Source: Rhynchospora pubera (taxonomy: Eukaryota > Streptophyta > Magnoliopsida > Poales > Cyperaceae). Taken from it: a stretch of 64,000 nt of DNA. The position numbers and the translations under genes are program-made. The notes beneath the pieces were generated by a model. It ran no database searches. It had not been told where the DNA came from and saw nothing but the letters and a program-made list of their open reading frames with translations. Each line of letters starts with the position of its first letter. The stretch's first letter is position 1. Of this stretch, positions 37,319 to 48,544 are shown one piece after another. The DNA is taken from the NCBI GenBank assembly GCA_028095005.1, contig CM051462.1, positions 168,919,306 through 168,983,305 on the forward strand, in the 5' to 3' direction.

Positions 37319-37503
37319 TATCAAAATAAGGGGAAACATTATACATACTGTACTCTTTTTTCCTTATCCAAGTTTTTATCCCAATAGATTTTTCTTGGTA
37401 TAGTTTTTAATGAGGCAGTATAAATGATCTAGAAGTATCATATTAATATCGATCTTGAAGTATCATATTAATAGTGTATAATGAAAGATGAACAAAGGGA
37501 AAG

Positions 37504-37667
37504 TGTTATAAATGGGTACAAATCATTTATAGATTGTTCATCTTTATTATTCTTCTATATTATATTAGATACATATTGGAGATACATATCTTTGTCATTT
37601 ATTAAAAAATCTCTTTTCTTGCTTATAAATAGAGGCTTGTAAATCTTTTAATCTATTAATCCCCGCA
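37504..37667 (+). repeat. Copia B2 3' LTR (approximate)
   Basis: The tract AACAAAGGGAAAG (37491-37503) acts as polypurine tract and is followed by TGTTATAAATGGGTAC, a normal LTR start. A TATA-like CTTATAAATAGAGG lies at about 37620. The right end near 37667 (..CCGCA) is a guess, because the partner LTR is not in the window. Confidence 0.55.
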
Positions 37668-38249
37668 TTTAGACCCGGATCTGAAACAACTGTGGGTAAA
37701 CAGTTGTTGGAACAGTATCGGATCCTGGCCGTTTGTTTGCGTTTGGTGAGATCGCACGGCTATAATGCATACGATTTGAGCACTATACGAAGGCGACCTT
37801 TTCTTTCTGAAAAGCCAAGAGCCAAGAGAATATTGTACGAGCCACCTTTTTTCCTCTCTCTCTCGCTCCTGCATCTCTGCTTTCTATCTCTTCTGTGTCC
37901 CTTTCTCTATCGGAGTGGGAACACCACTGCCTCCCCCTTTTCCCTTTTTTAGGGATGAGCAACGCCGGAGTCCAGATCTCCCTCTATAAATAGACGGATC
38001 TCCCTCATTAATTCGATTTTGAGCAACGCCGGTGTCCAGATTTCCCTTTTCCTTTCTCGATTCGCATCTGCGCTGCCTCCTTCTTTCCACTACGATTCCG
38101 CTCTCCCCCTGTAGGTACTGCTATTGCAATTCCATTCAATTGAATTCAATTCATCCAGCAGGATTCAATTCATCACTTTCTACATGCAGATTCTGACAAG
38201 CCATCTCCTCCTGAGCTCTTCTTTCTCTCACACACATGCCAGTCGCATA
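37668..38249 (+). promoter_or_regulatory. Promoter/5'UTR-like block with 64-bp tandem repeat
   Basis: GC- and CT-rich sequence with a TATA-type CTATAAATAG at about 37984-37993. GAGCAACGCCGG.GTCCAGAT occurs at 37957 and again at 38021, a 64-bp period. CT-rich and CAATTCAATT tracts follow. The composition is like a plant core promoter plus leader in front of the possible first exon at 38250. Transcription is inferred, not shown. Confidence 0.4.
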
Positions 38250-40665
38250 ATGGATCGGATCTATCTCGAAACTCTGGATATCTTCTCGCCTCGATTACCT
38301 CTGCCCTCCTCCGTACTTCCTCATGTTGAGGTAACTTATAAGTTTGGTTTACTATTTTTTTTCAATTTATTTTAAGGACAGTTATACAAGTGAAATAATA
38401 ATTTCAGACTGTACAATCGTTGATCGTATTTGTATTTTGTGGTATATTTTTTCTCCTTTATTGATTTATACTATTCATTGTCTAAAAAAAAATTTCTTTT
38501 TCTTTTTCTTTTTTTTTTGTTTTAGGTTGTGATGCCGAGGTAGGATTCTTAAAGGAAAACAATTTAATTAAGAGTAATTTACAAGCGGTTTGCAAATTCA
38601 AGAGTAAATTACAAGAGGTTTTCACTTAGTCTATGCAAGTTCATAGTAGCAGCATTTGCTGATTGCCGACTACCAACTATGCTATCTTAGTCTATCTCTT
38701 ATAGAAATTTCCAAATTGTAGAGAATCACTCAAATTTATCCTTCTGTTCTTTTACTGATAACAAAAAGTTTTGGTTCGTCTTATCGTACTGTGCCTTAAT
38801 TGTTTCATCTTATCCGATGCTTCAGTGTTCTGAAAAGTTTTTGTTCGATTATAACTTCAATTCTAAGAGTTTATGGTTGAAACCTGCGGAGGAGAAAATT
38901 TGGATTATCAATAGCTTAAAATCATAATTTTTTTGCCGTATTATTCTTTAGTTAGGTAAAAATAAAAAATACAACAAATAAATGCTTTTGCTTCCCTTTA
39001 CTGGAAACATGACTAAATAATTATTCCAATCCTAACTAAGTTCATGATGATGTATATATTCTGAATAGCATTGGATAAGTAAAGACCACCGACTTCATTG
39101 CATTTATGCCATTTTCTAATTTCTGTTTCTTATAGATTAAAGAAATTTACTGAAATAAAATGTAACCATGATTTCATCTCATTACAGGTGATGACATTCA
39201 TGTCCAACAAAAAAAAAAGAAGTCTAATGGCATCAATGCAAAAGTTGGAGCAAAGGAAAGCATCAAAATCTAGGTAACAGTTTCTGTTGTTTGCTTTTCA
39301 GATGAGTGGAGACTGGAGAGAGGAAGTATTTAGGTTTGCAAAAAAAATTAGAATTCACTTGGAATTTTGCATATTGTAGGTTTTTGACAACAAGGTCAAA
39401 TCAGTACCGTACTGGCTCGATTTAGTTGATGGAGTTGTTTTTCCATATCTGTTAGGGTATAATTAGTTTGGATATGCTATCTGATCCCTTATTGTTCCTT
39501 CCTGTATACATATGGTAAAAAGTATAAACGTATACATATTAAAGATTCGATGCCATAAAATCCAGACTAATTTATCTCATTACTCACCTATAGATGCCAT
39601 GAAATCCCAACTTGATCTGGTCAGTTTTGGTACAAAGTATAAATGTATTTCCTGTTACATTTTCTCTTTGTATAATTTTTACTTATTTAAAATTTCAAAC
39701 TATTTATGGGCACCTTCCATTTCTGTTAAAATATTTGTTATTTCAGGACCATATGATAGAAAATCAAATGCAGCATTTTTATTTATCCAGGGAATTCTAT
39801 TCTCAATAAACAATAGGAAGATGATCACAAGTTGTCTTCATTAGGTAGTTAAAATTTTATTTTCTCATTCTTTTATTTATTCAATTGTTCAATTTGATAT
39901 TTGGATAAAATCAAGTAACTGTGAGGTTGCTTACTCATAAATAGTTTATGCTATTTTATTTTCATTTTAATATGCATTTCCTGCTCAGTGTGTAGAATAT
40001 GAAACTGTTCTTTCGGCTTCTTCTAGCTGTTCCAAAAATAATTTTGGTATTCTGAATTCTAGAATATTTCTTTTCCATATTGAAAATTCTATAATATTTC
40101 TTTTCAGCTGAAGTATTCTTTGTTGAGCCTTTATAAATTACATAGGAAAAATAAGTTTATAAAGAGAAAATGAAGAAGAAGCCGAAAGAACAGTTTATAA
40201 AGAAGAAGCACATATGCAGATTTTAACGAGTACATCAGGGTCTTTGAAACCCTATATTTTGAGGAAGTTAAGGCACATATTATACAAGGCAGAGACACAC
40301 AAGGTAATCGATCAGTTAATTATGTAATTCAATTAATCTCGATACTTATGCATATTAAATGCTTATTTTTTTCTGATTTCCAACCGTTGTTAGATTGTAA
40401 ACCAGGTCTTATTGCATCATGCGAGTTATTTGAAGAATTGGAGGTACATGAACAATGAAATTTACATTCATGCATTTCTTTTTTTTTTTTTGGCTTTTCT
40501 ACAACAGTGGTGGTTTATAATAAACGACCAACCTCTCCTCGATTTTATAAGTATTTTAAAGTAAATAAGTAGAAGTCGTACTCAGATAATCCAATATATA
40601 TAGCCTTAATTGTCTTCTGTTGATGAGGGGTTCATAATAAATTTGAGATTTTTAAAAATCTGTTT

Positions 40666-40816
40666 TTGTTTTTCTGCTAGGAAATGATCGTCTTGCAGCC
40701 AATGAATTTGGAGGGTCTTCAACAAAATTTTGAGACATTTTTTGTTTTTCTGCTAGGAAATGATCGTCTTGCAGCCAATGAATTTGGAGGGTCTTCAACA
40801 AAATTTTGAGACATGT
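40666..40816. repeat. 76-bp tandem duplication covering a splice acceptor and exon
   Basis: GTTTTTCTGCTAGGAAATGA and the following exon sequence through ATTTTGAGACAT occur twice, the exon starts being at 40681 and 40757. The copies look identical. The duplication includes a polypyrimidine tract and AG acceptor, so it would duplicate the exon in any transcript. Confidence 0.9.
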
Positions 40817-41220
40817 CATCTTTGTACTGGTATATACCTTAGCATTTGTTAAAATTTAGTTCTCATTTTTGCTATCTCAATGTCAGAGAATTTTGCAATT
40901 TTTCATATAACAATTCTTTTCTTTTATAAATTTCGAGGCATATGTTATTTTATATCCTTTGAATTATCTTGATCAGAACATCCATTGTGATAAATGTAAT
41001 AGATGGAGGATTACGGGGTCTGATTTCAAGCCAAACACCTTGCCTCTCAACTTTGACAGTAGTATATAGCAGTATGTTGTAATCAGTTTTATGGTATCAT
41101 TATGCATCATCTATTTATTCAGTATTTGATGAATTGAGCCTATTCTAAAGATTAAAAAAAACTAATTGGTCATTTGTTTAGTAGTATCAATATATAGCAG
41201 TATGTTAAAAAAAACCTAAT

Positions 41221-41318
41221 TGTTCATCTATTATTTTAACAATAAATACTTATTGTTCATCTATTATTTTGACAATAAATATTTATTGTTCATCTATTAT
41301 TCTGACAATAAATATTTC
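41221..41318. repeat. 33-bp tandem repeat, three units
   Basis: TGTTCATCTATTATTTTAAC plus AATAAATACTTAT is repeated at 41221, 41254 and 41287 with one or two changes per unit. Confidence 0.9.
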
Positions 41319-42523
41319 TCATGACATGGATTGTTTCTTAACTGTCATGAATTGGGCTTATTATTCTGACAATAAATTGTTTATGCATTTTCTTTTCCTA
41401 TGTAATCATTTTGTTTCTTTTCTTTTATTTTTTTTGCTTAGCATGAAAAGGAGGCGATTAGAAAATTTTCTAGAGGAGGTTTTGGAGGCGTGTCATTTCT
41501 TAGTTCTTAGGACTCTTTTGATACCAAATATATGATAGACATTTAATTTGCCATTTACTTATGGTTGCAGTTATGGAGCATGATGTGATCTATGCTACTT
41601 GATTTTTGTCTTTCCATTACAATGTCATCGTACCTCTCATTTTCACCACATACTGCGTATTTTGTGTGTTGCCTCGCCTGTTCCGTAGGCCATCATAGAA
41701 ATAACCTCTTATCTTTGTTACTTCTATTTTTTCTTTGGGTTTAGGCATTTTTATTTCTATTCACAACAACTACTTGCTTTGAACCTAGATAAATAAATAG
41801 TAATTGCATTTGGATTTTTCATCTTTTTTTTCGCTTCATTTTGTCTATGTTGGGGTCATTACTTTCATAGTGGTATGAATCTCAATTGACAGTGCCATGA
41901 AGAAATTGATGCGAGGGGCATTTTGGAAAACTAAAAAATAGTTCTTTGTAATTATAATGAAGCGGTACAAAGGATAGATGGTTTAACAAATAATCTTAAA
42001 ATGTAACAATTTTTATACCCATGCCATTACGCAAATTCATTCTATGAATCGAGTCATGCAAAATTATCTTATATCTTTGTTGACCACAGTTTTAGTCTGG
42101 TGTACACAATAAATGAACATCTTCTTGTCATGGCAAAAATACTACAGAAAAGTAGACATGAGGTGTACATTTAGCTATGGAATTGTATTGCCGCAAAACT
42201 ATATAAATATGTAAGTCACTTATGAATTATACTATATGGAATTAGAATGACAAATCATGTCAGAAGGGCATCAAGTGTTTTTCATAAATGTTAGTTTTTC
42301 ATTTACCAAATTCGATTCGAATTTTCTTTTAACTCAATCAAATATTATTTCTCCAAGGTGCTTGGTACAGCTAATAGAAATGATTATTGGTATGTTGGAA
42401 AATTTCAAATCTTCTATTTATTTTCTTCAATTATATAATTTGTAAATTCAACCATGAATTTATTTTAGATCTTTATTCTTTACGACAATGAGATTTGAAA
42501 AATGAAATTATAAAAAAAAATAG

Positions 42524-42551
42524 GTCGCGCAACGCGCGACGCCACGCCTAG
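42524..42551 (+). mobile_element. Helitron 3' terminus (plus strand)
   Basis: A perfect 7-bp hairpin GTCGCGC-AAC-GCGCGAC (42524-42540) is followed after seven bases by CTAG (42548-42551) and then T. A GC hairpin a few bases before CTRR, inserted before T, is the Helitron 3' signature. The element therefore extends leftwards. I could not fix its 5' TC end, and it may include the exon-like region from about 38 kb. Confidence 0.65.
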
Positions 42552-42586
42552 TTGTATGTTATATCCTGAAATTGAGAATCCATATT

Positions 42587-42817
42587 GGGTGTGTTTGGAT
42601 GGGTAGGGAATAGGGAACAGGAATAAGATATTTCGGTTTACGTGCTTATTCTTTTTCTTGTGCAATCCAAACAACACAAAAATAAGGAATAAGAGCCATT
42701 ATTCCTATACTAACAAAACCATAGTATAAGAATAAGGAATAAAGATAAGCACGCAAACCGAAATTTTTTATTCCTATTCTCTATTCCCGGCTTATTTCGT
42801 TGCATCCAAACACACCC
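42587..42817. mobile_element. MITE with GGGTGTGTTTGGATG ends
   Basis: 231 bp with perfect 15-bp terminal inverted repeats and largely self-complementary interior (AATAAGATATTTCGGTTTAC against AAACCGAAATTTTTTATTCC). The flanking 3 bp are ATT on both sides (42584-42586, 42818-42820), suggestive of a PIF/Harbinger-like target duplication though not the standard TWA. Non-coding. Confidence 0.75.
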
Positions 42818-43810
42818 ATTGAGAATAAGAAATATTGTTGTCTCTCTTTTGCTCTTTTTTTCTTCTTCCACTTTAATTTCACAACACACTTGTTATATAT
42901 TTATTTTATCACATAATTTAATATGCTAATAATAATGATTTGATTGATATATTTTTATTAGTTCTTAACATCTAACTTAACTTAAAGTTCTTACACATCA
43001 TACCTGAGTTTCTTTTTTTTTTAATACGTCATATAAGCTTGAATTTCGAATTCTATTCGTATTCCTTTAGTAGCGAATCCATATTTATTTTTTTTAAAAT
43101 AAAGCAAAATAAGAAAGAGATATCAAAGGACCGTTATCGGTTGGTATCTGATAGATTTGCTGCTTGTTATGGTTGGGAATTTTTGCACTCTGACTTTGCG
43201 AGGCAACAAAGTAATAAATTATTAATAAGCATAGTGAAGCTTTGATTACAAAAGAAAATTACACAGTTCTCATTCCATTGTCATCACGTCTTGCTGTTCT
43301 CATGTCATCTAGCTACAGACAGTCTCTAATTTAATTCGAGTTGCAATATTGCTCCAACCAACAAAATACAAATATTTGTGCTTTAAAATTGTATAATGAA
43401 TGTGTTTCCATTACAGTAATGTAATGGAAAATGCAGTAATGTAGACAGGACAGGAAGAATAGAGGCATTGGCGGGGGGGGGAAGATGTGATGTGACCGCT
43501 CCTTCCCTCTCCCTCTCCCCACAACAGTGAATCAAAGGACATTGGTAAGACCCCATGCATCCTCTCGTAAAACCCTTTTATTTTTTTTTTCTTTATTTCT
43601 GACTGTGTGCAATGAGTGGGACATGAAATACACAAAAGGTTGCTCATGTTTTCTGACCAGTCATCTCCAACAGCTCCTGGCTACATAGCCTACATGGTAC
43701 CACCATACTCCTACCCTTTTAAATGACCTACTTAATTACAGCTATTTCTGTACTTTAGAGGGCAAGGAAGGGGACGACAAAGAGAGATTAATTTTTTGCT
43801 ATCTTTAAAT
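42818..43810. other. Unassigned intergenic sequence
   Basis: AT-rich to 43030, then ordinary sequence with a G-run at 43473 and CT tracts. A 68-codon frame at 43039-43245 has no recognisable family. I see no terminal repeats or RNA genes here. Confidence 0.35.
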
Positions 43811-44137
43811 TAGGGGTGTCAATTTCATGCCGTTTCGGACGTTTCCGTTCCGTTCCGTTCGAAACGGAATGGAAACAGAGCGAAATTTAGTTACGTTTCA
43901 CTCAGCGGAACAGAAACGGAACCAAAACCATTTACGTTGGTAAGGATGGAACAGAAACAAAATTGACTGATTCCGTTCCGTCTGAAACGTTATTCCGTTC
44001 TCTAGATTGCACCGTTTACAAATTATCCAATTGTAGACCAGAGAAGCGGAGAAATCAAGGAGGTAAGAAAACCTAGCCGCACAGTTCTTCTCTCTCTCTT
44101 TCTCGTTATCGCCGCCTCTCTTTCCTCACTCGCAAAA

Positions 44138-44330
44138 CCCGAATTCAGATCTGGTGCCGCGCGACACACCGTGTAGCGCGGCATCAGAGCCGTCTGATCA
44201 AGATCCAATGGACAAGGGAGCCCCGTGCATGTAACCTAGATTGATAGGCCCGTAAAAAATAAACCGTCCGATCAAGATCAGACGGCTCGTACGCGTGCTA
44301 CACGGTGTCCCGCGCTACACCGAATTCGGG
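44138..44330. mobile_element. MULE-like MITE nested in the hAT element
   Basis: 193 bp with CCCGAATTC..GAATTCGGG termini. The flanks CTCGCAAAA (44129-44137) and TCCGCAAAA (44331-44339) match at 7 of 9. Inner arms (CACACCGTGTAGCGCGGCA / GTGCTACACGGTGTCCCGCG) are also inverted. It shares GGGAGCCCCGTGCATGTAAC with the element at 814-994. Confidence 0.78.
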
Positions 44331-44940
44331 TCCGCAAAACCCTTCCTCACCTCCCTTTCCTCTCCGGCGGACCATCGGACAGACCATCTCCTCATCACAA
44401 ACCTCCTTCTGCTCTCGTCTCTCTCTCGCAACGAGAGTCTCGCCTGCCTCCTCCCTCACCCCATCCAATCCCCACCGAGAGAAACCTCTCTTCCTCTCAT
44501 CTCCTCTCCAATGGTCTCTCTCACCACACCCCACCACTCTCTCTCTCTGCTTCCACCGTATCTCTCTCGTCTGTCTGCCTCCCTCACAATGACTTCATAC
44601 ATTCAAACAACAAAATTCCGCCCTGAAAGGCTCAATCTTCAAGTGCTGAGATGGGTTCTCCCGATTTCAAATCGAGAAGACATTAGTACTGGTACGGTAT
44701 TGCATCAGACAGGGTTGGGAGACTGGTACGGTACACAACAGATGAGTATAAGAGAGAACGTCTTGCATCAGACAATGTTGGATTTCTAACTCAGGAAGAG
44801 GCAGAGGAGATCGGGACAATGAGGAAGGAAATGGTGGAGAGAAGGATTAAGAGGGTGAAGACAAGTACTGAATTCCCACTGGTACTGACGACTCACACCA
44901 GCGAGAATTGCATGAACATTGTGAGACTGGTATTGTTAAT
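44331..44940 (+). pseudogene. Coding-like fragment inside the hAT element, unidentified
   Basis: A 164-codon frame (44295-44789) runs out of the MITE through a CT-rich leader into FRPERLNLQVLRWVLPISNR. Overlapping it, another frame from about 44741 to 44935 reads DEYKRERLASDNVGFLTQEE, then MRKEMVERRIKRVKTS, which looks more protein-like. The switch suggests a frameshift or splice. I do not recognise the donor gene. Its position within the hAT ends suggests capture. Confidence 0.35.
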
Positions 44941-45062
44941 TTTTACTGGTTTTTTCTAAAATCCCACATGACATTATTTTTGTTTATTGGTACCAGTTGA
45001 GACTGATACTCTTTTTTGTAATTATTGAAAATTTACTGGTACCATTTTTTTCTGATTTTTTA

Positions 45063-45175
45063 GTATCAGTTTTTATGTAATTAAGCAATTATTTTTCTGA
45101 TTTTTATGTAATTAAGCAATTAATTTTCTGGTTTTTATGTAATTAAGCAATTATTTTTCTGGTTTTTATGCATGT
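45063..45175. repeat. Short tandem repeat of TTTTTATGTAATTAAGCAAT
   Basis: The unit (TTTCTGGTTTTTATGTAATT plus AAGCAAT, about 36 bp) occurs three to four times within the hAT-like element, with small differences. Confidence 0.85.
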
Positions 45176-45790
45176 TTAAGTAATTTGCTATGTGAGACAG
45201 TTTTTTTCTGGTATAACGAGTTGGTGGCGGCTGCAAAAAATAGGGACAGATTCAATATTTCAATCTATTCTAATTTAATTCGATTCTCCAACTAATCAGC
45301 TGCCATTAATTTCTGGTTCGCTTATGTTTTAGTTGTTGTGGTTTAGTTGGATCAGAGTAGTACAAGTTTGGAGTTCCTTTCAGTTTCCTTTTTGGTTTTT
45401 CCGCTAGCCACAGGCTAGCTTTTCTCCTTCGTTAGTTGGTTTTTGGTAAGGACGAGAGGAATTCGCTTCCCCAATTCCTACCACATACATCACAATTCAC
45501 AATCATACAAAAAATGCAACAAACATAGAACGCAATTTGAATAGAGTCTGTCGGTCAACCGTACTTTAATTGGCATTATTATGCATGTTTAACGTTTTTA
45601 ACGTTTTTTCCGTTTGATCTTACGGAACAGAAAACGTAAAATTTTTTTGTTACGTTTTAATAACGGAACATAAGTGGAAATTAATATAGTTACGTTCTGA
45701 GTAACGGAACGTACACGAAAATAGTAATTTCCATGTACGTTCTGCACGTGACACCGCTACTTTGAATTTTGTTGTAGCACTTTTTATATA

Positions 45791-47353
45791 CTAGCCTATA
45801 CGCCCACTCAATGTGTGGGCAGACTTCAAACACAAAAAAAATATATATTTTAACATGAATATAGTTGATAATTGTATAAATTGTGCATGAGAAGAGTGCA
45901 TACATAAGAAAGCTGTTAGCGGTATATATAAAAAAAAATGTTTCTTACATCCATCTTAAACCAGAGATACGTACCAATTCTGAAAGTATGTCTCACCAAA
46001 GAATCTATGGGAAGTACCATACGAAAATAAATTGGGAAACACATAATCTTATAAGGACTTCTCATTTTCTTGTTATGGTAAAATTCCAGCATTTTACAGT
46101 TTTTGCATTTTTTTTTAATTATTTTGCTGCCATGCATATCAAAATTTGTAGAACATATTATGTCATCGTAGATGTCTATAAATTTTTGTTATTATATCCA
46201 AATAATATAATTTGCACGAAACTATATTAACGGTGTGGCCTTTTTATCAAAATTTCCATGCTACACCGATATAATTTGTAGTTTGAATTACTTATTTTCT
46301 CTTTTTGAATTTGACCTTAATTTAAATCATAAAAATTGTCAAGATTAATTAAAACAAGCATATGTCACTGAGTATTTTTGATGGGAAAAAAATTAAATCA
46401 ATCTATCTTGTTTTTCTTAGTACCTAAACTTTTGAGCATTTTCAATTTAGATACATTTGCATCGTAAAATATCCATCTTAAATAGAATCTATCGGAAGTA
46501 CCATACGAAAATAAATTGGGAAACACATAATCTTATAAAGGATTTTTACACTGTGTTGGGTTTTCGGAAAGAGAATGGAAAGAAAAGAAAAATATAAAAG
46601 GGAAGGGAATGAAAATAAGATCGAATAGAAATTTATTTATATCTATCTGTATGGTTTATTAATGGAAATAGGATGGGCAGATATTTATTAAAAAATATTG
46701 TTATATTTTTTATGAACGGACATCAACACAATTTAACTTAAATTTAAAATAAACGACTAATTTTTTATTAGCAAGTGCATCTAATCCCCTGTGGAATTAG
46801 AAATTTTATTGTACTTGTAAATTTAAGAGTGCAGATTTGCTGACGTATGTAAAATTCAATATTAGTGTTATTTCAGAAGTATAGCTGCGTTTATAGATTT
46901 TCATTAAGCTTATATATTTTTCGTTGATCTGTATTGTAAACTTGTTTTGTAGAACATTTTTTGGTTCACTAAACTTGTAAATATGTATCAACATTCTCAA
47001 TCTTTTGATTACAGAATATACAAAAAAAATCTTTTATAAATGGAAAAAATTTTTCCCCATATTAACTCCAACTGTGTAAAGAATTATTTCTTTAATAAAT
47101 GGCAAATTATTTTCCTTATTCAGTGTAGTTTCTCATTATATTCGCTTAATATTAATGCTCAGCGAATGTTAACAGGTCTAAGCGAAAGATTTAACTCTTT
47201 TATCTCAACAGTAAATCTACACCACTGATCTGATCAAATCGTAAAAATAGACGGTTCATATTGCATTGGGTAAACAATTGTTTGCTCCTTTGGGTTCAAA
47301 TTTTGGATAGACCTTTGGACTGGTGCTTTTATAAGTAGTAAAGATAAAGATAA
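45791..47353 (-). mobile_element. Non-autonomous Helitron, minus strand
   Basis: On the minus strand the 3' end is GCCCAC-ACATTGA-GTGGGC, ten bases, then CTAG (plus 45791-45794) before T. The 5' end is the minus-strand TCTTTATCTTTACTACTTAT at about 47340-47353, preceded by A. Hairpin, CTAG and A^T insertion fit Helitrons. It has no Rep/helicase. Its 5' 287 bp recurs at 49534-49820. Inside, GAAGTACCATACGAAAATAA is repeated at 46011 and 46495. Confidence 0.65.
47067..47353 (-). repeat. 287-bp direct repeat, copy 1 (Helitron 5' end)
   Basis: From TCCAACTGTGTAAAGAATTA to GTAGTAAAGATAAAGATA, almost identical to 49534-49820. It contains ACGGTTCATATTGCATTGGG and GGGTAAACAATTGTTTGC. The trailing AAAGAT unit count differs between copies (three versus two). 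Confidence 0.92.
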
Positions 47354-48090
47354 AGATTTCTCAGGGGTACTTTTGGTATTTCGCTCCAAGAGATGCCTAG
47401 GACGTGTTGAGTGCGAGATTGAGATCCATTGAATCGAAAGAAATGTAGCTGATTGTGCTGCGACCTGGTTTCCGTAAAAGAAAAGTAATCTTAAAAGTGA
47501 GTCGTTTCACCGTGGGATATGTTGAAGTGATCAGAGACAAATTGGATTTCTTGTAAACGAGAGGCACGTGACTGCCGCCATCGTTTGTTCGGTTGCATAC
47601 GGGAGAAGCGTGGGTCCGGGTTCTCTCCAATTTCACTGCAATCATTGTGGAATCCGAGGAATTTTGGCCGTTCATTTGAAATTAAACGGTGCATATGAAA
47701 CTAAGTTAGAGCGATTGAAATAGGTGAGAACAGGCAGGTAGGGACAGGTATACGGTCAGGACTGATTCGGGCTGTCCGATACGAAAAACTGACGGTTCAG
47801 ATCTGTCAAAGCTATCCGATGAAATTCATTCCATTTAAGAACGCGGTTCAATTCCGGGTGATCTCCAGTTAGAACTCTAATGGAGAGGATTTGATTATTT
47901 TGTGTAATTGGCGTTCCTCTGGCCCAGATTCAGACACTGTTTACTGATGATTGATTTGATTACTTTTTATTTCAGTAAAATTATTTTTGAATTTGCAAAA
48001 TACGCTGAAAAAATATTATCTCTTGGAATTAAGACCCTTTGAGTAGGCGTACAGCGTACTATGTCTAGAAAGTAAATCAGATCAGATGAT
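47354..48090. other. Unassigned interval between the two 287-bp repeats
   Basis: Mixed composition. Overlapping minus-strand frames (47397-47694) show no family. The segment ends in the left copy of the 16-bp target duplication of the LINE insertion. Confidence 0.35.
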
Positions 48091-48544
48091 TTTTTTGACG
48101 AAAAATAGGGGTCTAGCCCCCATCTTTGCATTAAATTAATAAAAGTAACTTTACAAGAAGGGCATTTAACCGGTAGCTAAATTACCCAAAGAAAATAAAG
48201 GTAAAAAATAAATAAAGAAAAATAGAATAAAATAACAAGAAGAGAGCTTGAGAGAAAATGCTAGCTAAACGTAGAGCAATCCGAAAGTATGGAGAAGTAT
48301 TACTGGGCCAAAGTAGAGCAATCCGAAAGTATTTCTTATATCAAGTCAGTAGGTTGTTTTGATTTTTCAGAGAATATTCGCGTGCATCTCTCTCTCCACA
48401 CAATGAAAAAAGTGATAGCCCAAATGTCCCTTGTTTGTCTCAGTACACCTGGTTTTTGTACCAAAGCTAATGGGTTTTGAGGAAAATTAATATTAGTAAC
48501 AGTGAAAGGACCGAGGATGGAGTCATTCTGTACCAGTGAAAATT
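48091..48544 (-). mobile_element. 5'-truncated LINE insertion with 16-bp target duplication
   Basis: Perfect direct repeats AATCAGATCAGATGAT at 48075-48090 and 48545-48560 flank 454 bp that start with a poly-T run (48091-48096). On the minus strand this is a LINE 3' region ending in poly-A (..GGGGGCTAGACCCCTATTTT). The long target duplication, poly-A tail and truncation fit target-primed reverse transcription. GTAGAGCAATCCGAAAGTAT occurs twice (48273, 48312). Confidence 0.85.

Larger units (their letters stand above)
35717..37667 (+). mobile_element. Copia B2: partial Ty1/copia element, plus strand
   Basis: Begins abruptly inside the linker before RT, then carries RT, RNase H, the pol stop (37316-37318), a copia-typical 3' UTR (TGTACTCTTTTTTCC.., AATGAGGCAGTATAAATG), a polypurine tract and a short 3' LTR. 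Except for its last ~560 bp it is the mirror copy of B1 and shares its internal stops. It lacks gag, protease and integrase. Confidence 0.87.
38250..41560 (+). pseudogene. Exon-like blocks of a decayed multi-exon gene (possibly SEN1-like helicase)
   Basis: A 27-codon start block (38250-38330, MDRIYLETLDIFSPRLPLPS) ends at GAG|GTAACT. Further on, three blocks join in phase: 40204-40303 (ADFNEYIRVFETLYFEEVKA, ending phase 1 at a GT), 40394-40443 (after TTGTTAG; CKPGLIASCELFEELE, ending phase 0 at GTACAT) and 40757-40829 (after TTCTGCTAG; EMIVLQPMNLEGLQQNFETC, then HLCTG). EYIxVFExLyFEExKA resembles a segment of plant SEN1/UPF1-like helicases, from memory only. A later block at ~40980 (HCDKCNRWRITG) is out of phase. 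No helicase motifs are seen, so this is a fragment. Confidence 0.35.
43811..45759. mobile_element. hAT-like non-autonomous element with captured sequence
   Basis: Starts TAGGGGTGTCAATTT and ends ACGTGACACCGCTA; the ends are imperfect inverted repeats of the TAGGGGTGTCA type. Flanking 8-mers CTTTAAAT (43803-43810) and CTTTGAAT (45760-45767) match at 7 of 8, the target size of hAT. Both subterminal regions are rich in ACGGAAC/GTTCCGT motifs, as expected for transposase-binding repeats. No transposase is encoded. The middle holds a nested MULE-MITE and coding-like sequence. Confidence 0.75.

Noticed and set aside
40970..41080. A further exon (HCDKCNRWRITG) as a CW-type or other zinc finger of the decayed gene
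   Set aside because: The sequence is suggestive but the splice phase with the preceding exon gives an immediate stop, and too few Cys/His positions are visible.
42587..42817. Assigning this MITE to hAT by an 8-bp target duplication
   Set aside because: Flanking 8-mers TCCATATT and ATTGAGAA do not match; only ATT is shared.
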